From contig NZ_JAQZAL010000004.1 in NCBI RefSeq assembly GCF_028737205.1, forward strand, positions 229,472-293,471: a stretch of DNA of 64,000 nt, read 5' to 3'. Position numbers and translations under genes: made by a program. Positions 1 through 9,692 of this stretch are shown one piece after another (position 1 is the stretch's first letter; the number at the start of each line of letters is the position of its first letter). A model generated the notes under the pieces. It was given only the letters and a program-made list of their open reading frames with translations. It did no database searches and was not told where the DNA came from. The DNA comes from Actinomycetospora lutea. GTDB lineage: Bacteria; Actinomycetota; Actinomycetes; Mycobacteriales; Pseudonocardiaceae.

Positions 1-1
1 C

Positions 2-661
2 GCCGAGCGCCGCGCGGCGGTCACCGGGGAGCTCCCCGCCGCCGGTACGGCCACCGCGGCCCCGCGGCGGCTGCGCCGCTTCCGGGTCGCCGGGGCCGCG
101 GCGCTGTTCGTCCTCGGGTTCACCGTCGTGTTCGTCGTCGGGCTCGGGTCGGTGGTGTGGCTCGCCGACGCGCTGCTCGTCAACGAGGCGCTGCTGCAGC
201 GCATCGGGGGCGTCGTCACCGTTGCCATGGGGCTGGTCTTCCTCGGCCTCGTGCCCGCGCTGCAGCGCGACACCCGCCCGCACTGGATCCCGCGCACCGG
301 CCTGCTCGGCGCGCCCCTGCTCGGCGCCACCTTCGGGCTCGGGTGGACGCCGTGCCTCGGGCCGACGCTCGCCGGGGTCGTCGCCCTGGCCAGCGGCACC
401 GACTCGGGGTCCGCGGGGGTCCGGGGCATCGTCCTGCTGCTCGCGTACTGCCTCGGGCTCGGCGTGCCGTTCGTGCTGATCGCGCTCGGCGCCGGGCGCG
501 CGGTCCGGGCCCAGGCCTGGCTGCGCACCCACAGCCGCCGCATCCAGATCGTCGGCGGCGTCGCGCTCGTCGTCGTCGGCCTGCTGCTCGCCACCGGCCT
601 CTGGGCCGAGATCGTCGCCCTGCTGCGCGGCCCCGTCGCCGGCTTCACCACCCCCCTGTAG
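2..661 (+). CDS. ccdA: CcdA/DsbD-type thiol:disulfide transporter, 5' truncated
   Basis: C-terminal 219 residues of a polytopic membrane protein; the reading frame is open to the window edge, so the start lies outside. Several hydrophobic segments are visible, and WTPCLGPTLAG matches the conserved PC-containing helix of CcdA. CcdA proteins carry reducing equivalents across the membrane to keep apocytochrome c haem-site cysteines reduced. It is followed after 5 nt by resB and then ccsB, the usual system II cytochrome c maturation order, which supports the call. The first cysteine helix of the family is not in the window. Confidence 0.9.
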   Translation, partial: AERRAAVTGELPAAGTATAAPRRLRRFRVAGAAALFVLGFTVVFVVGLGSVVWLADALLVNEALLQRIGGVVTVAMGLVFLGLVPALQRDTRPHWIPRTGLLGAPLLGATFGLGWTPCLGPTLAGVVALASGTDSGSAGVRGIVLLLAYCLGLGVPFVLIALGAGRAVRAQAWLRTHSRRIQIVGGVALVVVGLLLATGLWAEIVALLRGPVAGFTTPL

Positions 662-666
662 GCCTG

Positions 667-2427
667 ATGACCACCACGCTCCCGGCGCCCCCGGGCGACG
701 CCGGCCCGCCGCCGGCGCGACCGCCCCGGGTGCGGCAGGCGCTCGCCCTGGCCCGCAACACCTGGCGCGGGCTGACCAGCATGCGCACCGCGCTGATCCT
801 GCTGTTCCTGCTCGCGGTCGCCTCGATGCCCGGCGCGGTGCTGCCCCAGCGCACGCCCAGCCCGAACGCCGTCGACGACTACCTCACGCAGAACCCCACC
901 CTCGGCCCGATCCTCGACGACCTCGGGTTCTTCGACGTCTTCGCCACCCCGTGGTTCGCGGCGATCTACCTGCTGCTGTTCATCTCGCTCATCGGCTGCC
1001 TGTTGCCCCGCTCGTTCGAGCACGTGCGGGGCCTGCGCGCCGAGCCGGTGTCGGTGCCGCGCAACCTCGCGCGCCTGCCCCACCACGCGCAGAGCACGTC
1101 CGACGACGACCCCGACGCCGTCGTCGAGGCCGCGCGCCGGCGCCTGCGCGGCTGGAAGGTCGCGGTGCGCTCCGAGCCCGGCGGCGTGCGCACGCTGTCG
1201 GCGGAGAAGGGCGCGCTGCGCGAGGTCGGCAACCTCGTGTTCCACCTCAGCCTCGTCGCCCTGCTCGGCGGCATCGCCGTCGGCAAGCTCTTCGGGTACG
1301 AGGGCCAGGTCATCGTCATGGCCGACGGCAGCGAGTTCTGCAACTCCGGCATCTACGCCTACGACTCGTTCCGCCCCGGCCTCCAGGTCGACGGCACCGG
1401 GCTCGATCCGTTCTGCATGATCGTCGACGACTTCCGGGCCAGCTTCCGCCCGGACGGCCAGCCCGACTCGTTCGACGCGAACGTCCGCTACCAGGACACC
1501 GACGCCGTCGAGCGCGGTGACACCGACTGGCAGTCGCACGACCTCGCCGTCAACGACCCGCTGCGTGTCGACGGCGAGCGCGTCTACCTGCTCGGGCACG
1601 GCTACGCCCCGCGGTTCACGGTCACCTTCCCGAACGGCGAGCAGCGGGTCGGGCTGATCCAGTGGCGGCCCGTCGACCAGGCGACGCTGCTCTCCGAGGG
1701 CGCCACCAAGATCGACCCGCCGGGCGTGACCGACGAGTCGGAGCGCCGGCGCTCGCAGCTCGCCATCACCGGCCTGTTCGCGCCCACCTCGTCGGGCGGT
1801 GGCCTGGTCACCTCGGTGTTCCCGGCGCTGAACGACCCCGAGGCGGCCGTCGACGTGATGCGCGGCGACCTGGGCCTCGACTCGGGCCGCGCGCAGTCGA
1901 TCTTCGAGGTGGACCGGACGATGGTCGACCAGGGCCGCCTCGTGCGGGTGGCCCGCGAGAACGTCAAGCCCGGCGGCGAGATCGCGCTCGACGACGGCAC
2001 CCGCATCCGCTTCGACGGCGTCGAGAACTGGGTGTCGCTGCAGGTGTCCCACGACCCGGCGCAGACCGCGGTGCTCCTCGCCGCGATCGCCCTCCTGGGC
2101 GGGCTGACCCTCTCGCTGACCGTGCGCCGGCGGCGCTTCTGGCTGCGGGCGAGCCCTGGCGCGCCGTCTACGACAGGAGGTCGTACGGTGGTGAGCCTGG
2201 GCGGACTCGCCCGGACCGACCGGGCGGGCTACGGCGAGGAGTTCGGGCGGCTCGCCGGTGAGCTGGCCCCGCCGCGTGCCGGCGGTGATCCCGGCGGGGA
2301 CCCGACCGGGCGCACGGAGCCCGACCCGGACGTCCCGGACGAGGCCCTCGAGGGGCCCGACGGGCCGGCCGCCGAGCAGCCCCGACCGCAGGACGATGAC
2401 CGGGAGGACGACGACGATGGTCGTTGA
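667..2427 (+). CDS. resB: Cytochrome c biogenesis protein ResB
   Basis: 586 aa. ResB pairs with CcsB/ResC to form the system II haem lyase that attaches haem to apocytochrome c outside the membrane. Visible parts are a Pro-rich N-terminus, TM segments near residues 40-60 and 97-115 (AIYLLLFISLIGCLLP) and near 200-215, a large extracytoplasmic domain, and a last TM near 470-490. The C-terminal tail is acidic and Pro-rich. The ATG at 667 is 5 nt after ccdA; the reading frame stays open further upstream, but that part is the shadow of ccdA. ccsB starts inside its 3' end. Confidence 0.92.
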   Translation: MTTTLPAPPGDAGPPPARPPRVRQALALARNTWRGLTSMRTALILLFLLAVASMPGAVLPQRTPSPNAVDDYLTQNPTLGPILDDLGFFDVFATPWFAAIYLLLFISLIGCLLPRSFEHVRGLRAEPVSVPRNLARLPHHAQSTSDDDPDAVVEAARRRLRGWKVAVRSEPGGVRTLSAEKGALREVGNLVFHLSLVALLGGIAVGKLFGYEGQVIVMADGSEFCNSGIYAYDSFRPGLQVDGTGLDPFCMIVDDFRASFRPDGQPDSFDANVRYQDTDAVERGDTDWQSHDLAVNDPLRVDGERVYLLGHGYAPRFTVTFPNGEQRVGLIQWRPVDQATLLSEGATKIDPPGVTDESERRRSQLAITGLFAPTSSGGGLVTSVFPALNDPEAAVDVMRGDLGLDSGRAQSIFEVDRTMVDQGRLVRVARENVKPGGEIALDDGTRIRFDGVENWVSLQVSHDPAQTAVLLAAIALLGGLTLSLTVRRRRFWLRASPGAPSTTGGRTVVSLGGLARTDRAGYGEEFGRLAGELAPPRAGGDPGGDPTGRTEPDPDVPDEALEGPDGPAAEQPRPQDDDREDDDDGR

Positions 2428-3430
2428 CGCAGCGTTGGGCCAGTTCGGCGATCTGCTGTTCGAGTCCGCGCTCGCGGTCTACGTGCTCGCCATGATCCTG
2501 CACGCCGTCGAGCACGCGCTGCTGCGGCGCACGGGGGTCGAGCAGGAGGAGGCCCGGGTGCCGGTGGCGGCCGCGGCCACCGCCGGCACGGGCGCGGGGC
2601 TCTCGCGCGAGGGTGCGGCCGCGGCCGCCGATCTCGGCTCCCACGACACGTCCACGCCGACCCGCCCGCCCCGCACGAAGGCCGAGCGTTTCGGGCGCAC
2701 CGGGGTCTCGCTCACCGTGCTCGGGTTCGGCCTGCACCTCGCGATGCTGGTGGTGCGCGGGCTGGCCGCCCAGCGCGTGCCCTGGGGCAACATGTACGAG
2801 TTCACCGCGGCGATCTGCCTGGTCGCGGTGGGGGCCTGGCTGGTCGTGCTGCGCCGCCGCCCCGAGCTGCGCCGCCTCGGCGCGTTCGTGCTGCTGCCCG
2901 TGGTCGTCCTGATGTTCCTCGCCGGCACGGTGCTCTACACGCAGACCGCGCCGGTGGTGCCCGCGCTGCGCTCGTACTGGCTCGCCATCCACGTGTCCGC
3001 GGCCGTGATCGCCTCCGGCATCCTGCTGCTCGCCGGCGTCGCGAGCCTGCTCTACCTGCTGCGCCGCGTGCACGAGAACGACCCCACGCGGCTGACCTGG
3101 ACCGCGCGCCTGCCGTCGGCCGACGTCCTCGACCGCGTCGCCTACCGCGCCACCGCCATCGCCTTCCCGGTCTGGACGTTCGCGGTGATCACCGGCGCGA
3201 TCTGGGCCGAGGCGGCGTGGGGCCGGTACTGGGGCTGGGACCCCAAGGAGACGACGGCGTTCGTCGCCTGGATCGTCTACGCCTGCTACCTGCACGCCCG
3301 CTCGACGGCCGGCTGGCGCGGACCCCGCGCCGCGGTGATCAACGTCGTCGGGTTCGCGGTCATGGTCTTCAACCTCTTCTTCGTCAACCTCGTCGTCACC
3401 GGACTGCACTCCTACGCCGGCGTGGGGTGA
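2417..3430 (+). CDS. ccsB: Cytochrome c biogenesis protein CcsB (ResC/CcsA type)
   Basis: 337 aa polytopic membrane protein. The haem-handling motif is clear: WGRYWGWDPKETTAFVAWIVY, close to the C-terminus, as in the CcmC/CcmF/CcsA family, with conserved His between the last helices. It forms the cytochrome c synthase with ResB. ATG 2417 is preceded by GGGAGG at 2402-2407; an in-frame ATG at 2396 has a weaker context. It overlaps resB by 11 nt, indicating coupled translation. A low-complexity Ala/Pro stretch (about residues 42-90) separates the first helix from the core. Confidence 0.93.
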   Translation: MVVDAALGQFGDLLFESALAVYVLAMILHAVEHALLRRTGVEQEEARVPVAAAATAGTGAGLSREGAAAAADLGSHDTSTPTRPPRTKAERFGRTGVSLTVLGFGLHLAMLVVRGLAAQRVPWGNMYEFTAAICLVAVGAWLVVLRRRPELRRLGAFVLLPVVVLMFLAGTVLYTQTAPVVPALRSYWLAIHVSAAVIASGILLLAGVASLLYLLRRVHENDPTRLTWTARLPSADVLDRVAYRATAIAFPVWTFAVITGAIWAEAAWGRYWGWDPKETTAFVAWIVYACYLHARSTAGWRGPRAAVINVVGFAVMVFNLFFVNLVVTGLHSYAGVG

Positions 3431-3519
3431 TCCTCGGAGTCGATCCCGTTCTCCCGTTCGTCCAGGATCTCCCGACGGGATACGGTGCGGCGCGCACGCG
3501 ACGAGGGAGGACCGTGGGG

Positions 3520-4866
3520 ATGGAAGCCAGGGACGACACCGGCGCCGAGCGCGGGGCGGGAGACGCCGCGCCCGGTGCGTCCGAGTCGTCGCCGGTCACC
3601 ACGGCGACCCCCGGGGCTCCCGCCACGGACCGGTCGGAGTCCTCCGCGGCCGCCGCGCCCGTGAGCAGCACCGACGAGCCCCCCGGTGCCGCGGCCGCGC
3701 CGGACTCGCCGGACACCACCCGGCGCGTCGACACGGCCGAGGCCGCCCGCGGGGACGCCGCGCAGCCCCGTCCCTTCGCCCCGCGCGTCGGCGCCGCCCC
3801 CACCGGCCGGGTCGCCGGCCCGCCCGGGAGCCCCCCGCCCGCCGACCGCGCCCCCGTCTCGGGGCGCTTCACCACGCCGGGCCGCGGCGCGGGCGTGCCG
3901 CCGGCCGGCGGACCGAGCACCGACGACCTGTCGTCGGCCCACCTCCTGCGGCCCAGCAAGCGCCCGCCGCAGACCGGCTGGCGGCGCGCGCTGTTCGTCG
4001 GCTCCGGCGGGCTGATCAACCCGGGGGAGAGCCTCGGCGACGCCGCCCGCCGCGAGCTCATCGCGCGGGTCAACCAGCCCCTGCACGGCTGCTACAAGAT
4101 CGCGATGCTGAGCCTCAAGGGCGGCGTCGGCAAGACCACGATGACCACCACGCTCGGCTCGACGTTCGCGTCCCTGCGCGGCGACCGCGTCATCGCGGTG
4201 GACGCCAACCCCGACCGCGGCACGCTCAGCCAGAAGATCCCGCTCGAGACCACGGCGACGGTGCGCCACCTGCTGCGCGACGCCGACCGGGTGCGGCGCT
4301 ACTCCGACGTGCGCGCCTACACCTCGCAGGGCCCGTCCCGCCTGGAGATCCTCGCGAGCGAGCAGGACCCGGCGGTGTCCGAGGCGTTCAGCGAGGTCGA
4401 CTACCGGCGCACGGTCACGCTGCTCGAGCACTTCTACAACGTGGTGCTCACCGACTGCGGCACCGGCCTCATGCACTCGGCCATGAAGGGCGTGCTCGAC
4501 GTCGCGGACTCGCTGCTGATCGTGTCGTCGGCGTCGATCGACGGGGCCCGCAGCGCGTCGGCGACCCTGGACTGGCTCGACGCGCACGGCTACCGCGACC
4601 TGGTGTCCCGCTCGGTGGCCGTCATCAACTACGTGCGGCGCTCGTCGGGCAACGTCGACCTCGACCGCGTCTCCGACCACTTCGCGGCCCGCTGCCGCGC
4701 CGTGGTGCGCCTGCCGTTCGACCCGCACCTCGAGGAGGGCGCGGAGATCGAGCTGGACAAGCTGGCGGCGCGCACCCGCTCGGCGCTGCTGGAGCTCGCG
4801 GCGACGGTGGCCGACGACTTCGGCCGCGCCGGCTCGCGCGTGCGGCGCCCCGTGCTCCCGCGCTGA
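3520..4866 (+). CDS. MinD/ParA-like ATPase with long disordered N-terminus
   Basis: 448 aa. The first ~180 residues are Pro/Ala/Ser-rich and probably disordered. The C-terminal ~270 residues are a deviant Walker A ATPase (LKGGVGKTTMTTTLG) followed by VDANPDRGTL and LTDCGTG, as in MinD/ParA proteins. The same architecture is seen in EspI-like ATPases of ESX loci and, from memory, in M. tuberculosis Rv0530, which also lies next to ccsB. No ParB or MinC partner is nearby. GAGGGAGG at 3503-3510 favours ATG 3520 over GTG 3514. Cellular role unknown. Confidence 0.8.
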   Translation: MEARDDTGAERGAGDAAPGASESSPVTTATPGAPATDRSESSAAAAPVSSTDEPPGAAAAPDSPDTTRRVDTAEAARGDAAQPRPFAPRVGAAPTGRVAGPPGSPPPADRAPVSGRFTTPGRGAGVPPAGGPSTDDLSSAHLLRPSKRPPQTGWRRALFVGSGGLINPGESLGDAARRELIARVNQPLHGCYKIAMLSLKGGVGKTTMTTTLGSTFASLRGDRVIAVDANPDRGTLSQKIPLETTATVRHLLRDADRVRRYSDVRAYTSQGPSRLEILASEQDPAVSEAFSEVDYRRTVTLLEHFYNVVLTDCGTGLMHSAMKGVLDVADSLLIVSSASIDGARSASATLDWLDAHGYRDLVSRSVAVINYVRRSSGNVDLDRVSDHFAARCRAVVRLPFDPHLEEGAEIELDKLAARTRSALLELAATVADDFGRAGSRVRRPVLPR

Positions 4867-4876
4867 TCCGCGCCCG

Positions 4877-5137
4877 CTACGGGGAGGGCGGGTCCTCGCG
4901 CTGGATCTTCTCGTCGAGCGCCTTGAGGAACTCGGGGTCGTCGTCCGGGGCCACCGGGCGGCGGGGGCGCTGCGGGCGCCGCGGCGTCGCCTGCCGGGTG
5001 GGGCCGGTGGGAGCGTCCTGGACCATGCCGCCGGGGCCGCCGTCGTGGCCGGCCTGGGCCGCCTGGGCGGCCATCACCTTCCACAGCAACGTCCCCACGA
5101 CGACCAGGACCAGCACGGCCACGAGGAACGGGATCAC
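4877..5137 (-). CDS. Small single-pass membrane protein, function unknown
   Basis: 86 aa. An N-terminal hydrophobic helix (IPFLVAVLVLVVVGTLLWKVM) is followed by a Gly/Pro/Arg linker and an acidic, charged C-terminus (DDDPEFLKALDEKIQRED) that looks conserved rather than random. The GTG start at 5137 has GGAGG about 8 nt upstream on the minus strand. It converges on the ATPase gene with a 10-nt gap. I do not recognise a characterised family. Confidence 0.7.
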   Translation of the reverse strand: MIPFLVAVLVLVVVGTLLWKVMAAQAAQAGHDGGPGGMVQDAPTGPTRQATPRRPQRPRRPVAPDDDPEFLKALDEKIQREDPPSP

Positions 5138-5399
5138 TCGGACGCCTCCAGCATCTCGCCGTCACCGGTCCACGGGTGGGACTGCGGACCGGGCATCCAC
5201 CACGCTACCGGTCGGACCGGAAGTCCGCGTGGCGTGCGAGCGGTGGCCGTCGGGTGACGGTCGGGTGCCGGGGACGAGCGGGACGCGCGTCACCGGCGGT
5301 GCCGGTGACGCCCCGGGACGGCGCAGCGCGCGTCGACCGGGAACCGTCGGTGACCGGCGGCAGTGCGGCCGCCGGCCACCCGGCATCGTCGGACGAAGA

Positions 5400-5603
5400 C
5401 TAGTGGTGCGCCTCGCTCGTGAGGCCGTCGAGCAGCGTGCGGACCTCGGACTCGCGGAAGCGGCGGTGCCCACCCGGCGTGCGGATGGAGCCGATGCGGC
5501 CGGCCGACGCCCACCGCGTGACGGTCTTGGGGTCGACGCGGAACATCGCGGCGACCTCACCCGGGGTCATCAGTCGCTCGCTGGCGTCGTGAGTGATGGT
5601 CAT
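5400..5603 (-). CDS. bldC: BldC-type MerR-like DNA-binding regulator
   Basis: 67 aa, the usual BldC length. The body RLMTPGEVAAMFRVDPKTVT, then RWASAGRIGSIRTPGGHRRF, is the winged-helix of BldC, which binds direct repeats as head-to-tail oligomers and controls development in Streptomyces. ATG 5603 has GGTGGAG upstream; an upstream in-frame start would add 13 residues with no family match. It is divergent from the DUF4229 gene across a 204-nt gap that includes a comparatively AT-rich patch at 5711-5740. Orthology to bldC is inferred from sequence pattern; paralogues of this family exist. Confidence 0.85.
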   Translation of the reverse strand: MTITHDASERLMTPGEVAAMFRVDPKTVTRWASAGRIGSIRTPGGHRRFRESEVRTLLDGLTSEAHH

Positions 5604-5795
5604 GTCACTCCACCTTCCCTGTCCCTCACACCTGGCCCGCACCGGTCCGGCGGGCGGAGCGGACGTAACGCAGCGAATCGTGACACCGGACCCCGTACGT
5701 ACTCGAACGCTTGTATCCAGGTAAAGGGACCATAAAGGGCGAAACCGGACGAGGTGGGCGTCCCACGAGCCCGCACGGTGGCGTCGGCCGGTGCC

Positions 5796-5801
5796 TACCC
5801 T
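5796..5801 (+). promoter_or_regulatory. -10 element for a leaderless transcript
   Basis: TACCCT ends 6 nt before GTG 5808, so transcription is expected to begin at or beside the start codon. No Shine-Dalgarno is present, which supports a leaderless start. Confidence 0.5.
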
Positions 5802-5807
5802 GGGGGT

Positions 5808-6146
5808 GTGACCTCCCAGGAACCCGGGTCCACCACCACGTCCACCCCGCCCGCCGCCGGCACGCCCGCCAGCGTCGCGCTGGCGGTGGTGCTCTACGTC
5901 GGCGCGCGCCTGCTCGTCGTCGCCGTGATCGCGGGCGTGCTCGTGGCCGTCGGCCTCCCCCTGCTCGTGGGACTGCTCGTCGCGATCGTCGTGGCCCTGC
6001 CCCTGTCGCTCGTGCTCTTCCGTGGCCTGCGCGCGCGCCTGAACGCCGAGGTGGAGGCCGCGACCGCGACCCGCCGCGACCGCCGCGAGCGCCTGCGAGC
6101 GGAACTGCGCGGTGACGTCGGGACCGACGACGGCCCGGCTACGTGA
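5808..6146 (+). CDS. DUF4229 small membrane protein
   Basis: 112 aa. Two closely spaced hydrophobic helices (about residues 21-45 and 47-67) are followed by a basic, coiled tail rich in Arg and Glu ([20 protein letters not shown]). This matches the actinobacterial DUF4229 layout; the function is unknown. GTG 5808 is chosen because a TACCCT -10 box lies 6 nt upstream and no ribosome site is visible. Its 3' end overlaps the 3' end of the convergent menA by 8 nt. Confidence 0.75.
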   Translation: MTSQEPGSTTTSTPPAAGTPASVALAVVLYVGARLLVVAVIAGVLVAVGLPLLVGLLVAIVVALPLSLVLFRGLRARLNAEVEAATATRRDRRERLRAELRGDVGTDDGPAT

Positions 6147-7011
6147 GCGCCAGGCCCAGCGCCGTGGCCGCCGACCACACGAGCAGGCCCAGGGCGGTGT
6201 CGCGCAGCACCGGGATGAGCTGCGGGCCGGTCGAGCCGGCGAGCACGCGCCGCAGGCCGGGGCCGAGCAGGATCAGCGCGAGCAGGCCGGCGAGCGCGCC
6301 CCAGGCGCGCAGGCTCAGCACGAGCGTCATGCCGAGCGGCACCACGACCAGCGCGGCGTAGAGCACGCGGGTGTCGCGGTCGCCGAGGACGACGGCGAGC
6401 GTGCGCTTGCCGGTCTCGACGTCGGAGCCGATGTCGCGCAGGTTGTTGGCGACGAGCACCGCGCACGCGAGCAGCCCGACGCCCACCGAGGCGCCGACGC
6501 CGAGCCCGCTGGCCCGACCCGTCTGGGTGAACTCGGTGCCGAGCACGGCGACGGGGCCGAAGAACACGAACACCGCGACCTCGCCGAGCCCGCGGTAGCC
6601 GTAGGGGCGCGAGCCGCCGGTGTAGAACCACGCGCCGAGCAGGCACACCGCGCCGACGACGATCAGCCACCAGTGCCCGCTGTAGAGCGAGAGCGCGATC
6701 CCCGCGAGCGCCCCGAGCCCGAGGCACACGAAGGCCGCCTGCCGCACCTTGTAGGGCTGCGCCAGCCCGGAGCCGACGAGGCGCAGCGGGCCGACCCGGT
6801 CGTCGTCGGTGCCGCGCACGCCGTCGGAGTAGTCGTTGGCGTAGTTCACGCCGATGACGAGCGCCACCGACACGACCAGCGCCAGCACGGCGGCCACCGG
6901 GTCGAACCCGGCGACGCCCGCGGCCGCCCCGGACCCCGCGAGCACCGGCGCGACGGCCGTGGGCAGCGTGCGGGGCCGCGCTCCCTCCACCCACTGCGCG
7001 ACGGTCGCCAC
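6139..7011 (-). CDS. menA: 1,4-dihydroxy-2-naphthoate polyprenyltransferase MenA
   Basis: 290 aa integral membrane UbiA-family enzyme. It transfers the polyprenyl tail to DHNA, giving demethylmenaquinone. The two Asp-rich, Mg-binding motifs are present: [17 protein letters not shown] and [15 protein letters not shown]. About eight hydrophobic helices follow the family pattern. The GTG start at 7011 has a TAGGCT -10 box 8 nt upstream and no clear ribosome site, so it is probably leaderless. The reading frame continues upstream only as a shadow of the secreted-protein gene. Confidence 0.93.
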   Translation of the reverse strand: MATVAQWVEGARPRTLPTAVAPVLAGSGAAAGVAGFDPVAAVLALVVSVALVIGVNYANDYSDGVRGTDDDRVGPLRLVGSGLAQPYKVRQAAFVCLGLGALAGIALSLYSGHWWLIVVGAVCLLGAWFYTGGSRPYGYRGLGEVAVFVFFGPVAVLGTEFTQTGRASGLGVGASVGVGLLACAVLVANNLRDIGSDVETGKRTLAVVLGDRDTRVLYAALVVVPLGMTLVLSLRAWGALAGLLALILLGPGLRRVLAGSTGPQLIPVLRDTALGLLVWSAATALGLALT

Positions 7012-7019
7012 GGGCCGCG

Positions 7020-7025
7020 AGCCTA
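7020..7025 (-). promoter_or_regulatory. -10 element of menA, leaderless
   Basis: On the minus strand TAGGCT is followed by 8 nt and then the menA GTG. It lies in the 34-nt gap behind the upstream secreted-protein gene, so menA can be transcribed separately. Confidence 0.45.
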
Positions 7026-7045
7026 GTGGGCCCGGGCCGTCGGTC

Positions 7046-8383
7046 CTACGTGCAGGGAGGGACGGGAGGTGCGCCCTGGATCCACGCCGCCGGGACGTAG
7101 TGGTCGGGCCGGGTGCGCAGCCAGAGGTTGCTCGTGCCCTGGCTGCCCGCCACCGGGGTCCCGGCGACCTGGCACTGGATCTCGACCTGGGCGCCGTCGC
7201 CGACCACCCCGCCGTCCGCGGCCGCCGCGTCCGCGCCGGTGCGCTCGACGACCGGCCCGGCGCCGCCCGTGACGGCCCGGCCGAGCGCGGCCGCCCGGGC
7301 CGTCCACAGGTAGTCGACGGTGACGAAGGCGTTCTCGCGCAGCCCGAGACCCCAGAAGGTGCCGTCGGCGAGGTCGATGCCCGCGGGGTTCCTGACCTGG
7401 CGGCCGAACCCGTCCCGCCCGCCGTTGTGCTCGTTCTCGAACGCGGCCTGCGCCTGCGGGCGGCCCTGCGGCAGGTCCTTCCACTGCTGGCGCTGGTCCG
7501 CGGGGTTCCAGTAGTCGTCCTTGGTGTTCCACGGCCCGACGTCCCACACCGGCACGGTCGCGCAGCGGCCGGCGTCGGTGCAGACGCGCACGCTGTAGTC
7601 GCCGCTGCCGTTCGGTGACAGGGCGCGCCGGGAGGGCAGCGCGACGAACTGGTCATCGGCGACGATCCGGTGCCCGTTCGCGGTCGTCCCGCCGACGAGG
7701 CCCTCGCGGGTGGCGAACACCCGGTAGCTGGCCCGCGGGGTGATGGTGCGGGCGTCGGTCGGCACCTCGTCGGCGCGGATCTCGAGGCTGCGCACCGCCG
7801 GCCCCGTCCCGCCGGCGGGCCCGATCAGCGCGAGGCGCGCGGCCACGGTGCGGGTGGGCTCGGGGAGGATCGCCGGCGTGCCGGGCGCGGCGGGGATCCA
7901 CTCGGTCCACTGCCCGTCGGGACCCTGCCCGCGGACGTCGACGGCGACCTGCGTGCCGGGCGGGACGTCGCCGGTGACGGGCGCCTCGATGCGGTTCACC
8001 GGCGTCGCGAACTGGTGGGCGCCGAGGTCGAGCAGGCCCTGGCGCTCGGCGCCGCGCAGCGCGGCAGGCCCGGTCTCGGTGCCGTCGCGGGAGGTGGACA
8101 GGCGCGCGGTGCCCGCGGTGACCTCGACGCCGGTCGTCGCGCCCGCCAGCGGCGGGGCCCAGCGCTGCGGGCCGTCCTCCTCCGGCGTGCCGCGGTCGTC
8201 GCGGGGCACGGGCTCAGACGTGCCGGGGCCGGGTGGCGTCACGGGGTCGGCCACCGCGACGGGCGCGGCGACGGCGAGGGTCAGGGCGGTCGTCAGGACG
8301 CCGGCGGCCACGACGAGTCCGGTCCGTCGCCTCCGCGGCGTCGCGACGACCCGGTCCAGGGAACGGGACGGAGCGATGCGCAC
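7046..8383 (-). CDS. Secreted protein with double-psi-barrel-like domain
   Basis: 445 aa from GTG 8383. An Arg-rich n-region and hydrophobic stretch ending AVAAPVAVA before DP form a Sec signal peptide (cleavage near residue 45). The middle contains [20 protein letters not shown], then [20 protein letters not shown] and PWNTKDDYW, resembling RlpA/3D double-psi beta-barrel cell-wall proteins. The C-terminus ([16 protein letters not shown]) looks like an SH3-type wall-binding segment. Probably exported and cell-wall associated; catalytic activity cannot be judged. GGGAG touches the GTG, so the start could be misplaced. Confidence 0.7.
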   Translation of the reverse strand: MRIAPSRSLDRVVATPRRRRTGLVVAAGVLTTALTLAVAAPVAVADPVTPPGPGTSEPVPRDDRGTPEEDGPQRWAPPLAGATTGVEVTAGTARLSTSRDGTETGPAALRGAERQGLLDLGAHQFATPVNRIEAPVTGDVPPGTQVAVDVRGQGPDGQWTEWIPAAPGTPAILPEPTRTVAARLALIGPAGGTGPAVRSLEIRADEVPTDARTITPRASYRVFATREGLVGGTTANGHRIVADDQFVALPSRRALSPNGSGDYSVRVCTDAGRCATVPVWDVGPWNTKDDYWNPADQRQQWKDLPQGRPQAQAAFENEHNGGRDGFGRQVRNPAGIDLADGTFWGLGLRENAFVTVDYLWTARAAALGRAVTGGAGPVVERTGADAAAADGGVVGDGAQVEIQCQVAGTPVAGSQGTSNLWLRTRPDHYVPAAWIQGAPPVPPCT

Positions 8384-8572
8384 CTCCCGCCAACGGCGCC
8401 GCCCCGGGTCGGGATGACGGTTCCGCCGCGGGATCCGCTCGATGGGTTGTCATCCGGTCGAGTGGTGTGCCACCCGTTCGGCGTGTCGGCTCGACGGCGA
8501 CGCGTGCGTGGTGCAGACGTGCGGGGCATCCGAGGTCCCTGTGGGTGAAGCTTGGGTGAGGTGTGGGTGCGG

Positions 8573-9220
8573 TCAGCTCGCCCGGCGGAGCCGTAGGGCG
8601 ACGACGGCGATCCAGGCCATGGCGGCGATCGCGCCGATCGCGAGGGTCAGCGTCCCCGCGGCGCCGCCGGTCATGGCCCAGCCCCATCCGGCGACGAGCG
8701 CCAGGCCGGCGGCCCGGGAGACGACGGCGAGATCGCGGCGCCCGCCGCGGCCGACGTGGCGGGCGAGCACGAAGCACGCGGCGATCAGTGACGTGAACGA
8801 GATCGTGCCGGCGATCATGTGGCCGTAGGCGTGCCAGGTGACGAGCGGCAGGTCGGCCGGGGCGCCGACGGGGAAGTTCGCCCCCGGGTCCATGACCATG
8901 GCGCCCGCCAGCACGAGCCCGACGCCGGCGGAGGTGACGAGTCGCGGCGCCCACACGCCGCCCGGTGTCCCCTGCAGCGCGCTCCGCAGGCCGCTCGCCC
9001 CGATGATCGTGAGCAGGCCGGCGAGCACGAAGTTCGTGATCTGCAGCCAGCCCAGGTCCCCCGTGGACAGCAGGCTCAGCGGGTGGACCCGGAGGTCGAA
9101 GCCCTCCCGGGTGGCGGCCTGGGCGAGGGAGACGGCGCTCCAGCCGAGGAGCCCGGCGGCGAGGGCGGCCAGGCGGGTGCGGGTGGTGGTGCTCGTGGCG
9201 GTGACGGTCGGTGTGGTCAT
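8573..9220 (-). CDS. DUF998 family membrane protein
   Basis: 215 aa with about six hydrophobic helices and the family-like segments VHPLSLLSTGDLGWLQITNF and VMDPGANFPVGAP. DUF998 proteins are uncharacterised. ATG 9220 is preceded by GAGGAGG at good distance. It is divergent from the YCII/ECF sigma operon across 148 nt, so it could be a target of that sigma factor; this is inference only. Confidence 0.8.
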   Translation of the reverse strand: MTTPTVTATSTTTRTRLAALAAGLLGWSAVSLAQAATREGFDLRVHPLSLLSTGDLGWLQITNFVLAGLLTIIGASGLRSALQGTPGGVWAPRLVTSAGVGLVLAGAMVMDPGANFPVGAPADLPLVTWHAYGHMIAGTISFTSLIAACFVLARHVGRGGRRDLAVVSRAAGLALVAGWGWAMTGGAAGTLTLAIGAIAAMAWIAVVALRLRRAS

Positions 9221-9368
9221 CCCGGGTGCCTCCTCGGCGGGGTGGATCGGACTCTCGCCGGGACGTCGCCGGAGCTGGTACGACAGGGAACACTGGCCGT
9301 TCCCTGCCACATCGGCGCGATCGACGTGGAGCCGGAAGCACTCCGCACCACGCACCGAGGAGACCGAG

Positions 9369-9692
9369 ATGCGCTACCTGATGACCACCGGGCAGAACAG
9401 CCGCGCGGCCGACGAGGCCCTCTTCGCGGAGATGGGCGCGTTCATCGAGGAGATGACCGCTGCCGGCATCCTCATCGCGACCGGGGGCCTCGAGCCCGGC
9501 GGCGTCGTGATGACCTCGCAGGGCGACGAGATCACCGTGACCGACGGCCCCTTCGTCGAGGCCAAGGAGGAGATCCTGGGCTTCGCGCTCGTCGAGGTCT
9601 CGTCGCACGAGGAGGCCCTCGAGGTCTCGCGGCGCTTCCGGCGGATCGTCGGTGACGGGTCGAGCGTCCTGCACCGGGTGATGGGTCCGTGA
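9369..9692 (+). CDS. YCII/DGPF-domain protein, ECF42 partner
   Basis: 107 aa. It has the compact YCII-related ferredoxin-like fold sequence with the signature VTDGPFVEAKEEILGFALVE. DGPF proteins are habitually encoded beside ECF42 sigma factors, as here, where the stop overlaps the sigma gene start by 4 nt. GAGGAGA lies just upstream of ATG 9369. Biochemical function of the group is unsettled; a sensor or signalling role for the sigma factor is an inference from context. Confidence 0.85.
   Translation: MRYLMTTGQNSRAADEALFAEMGAFIEEMTAAGILIATGGLEPGGVVMTSQGDEITVTDGPFVEAKEEILGFALVEVSSHEEALEVSRRFRRIVGDGSSVLHRVMGP

Noticed and set aside
2168..3409. Long minus-strand open frame opposite ccsB
   Set aside because: Low-complexity Arg/Ala/Gly translation typical of antisense frames in very GC-rich DNA; the plus strand carries a clear CcsB.
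5696..5703. GTACGTAC palindrome upstream of bldC
   Set aside because: Eight bases only and no repeat elsewhere in the gap; not enough to call an operator.
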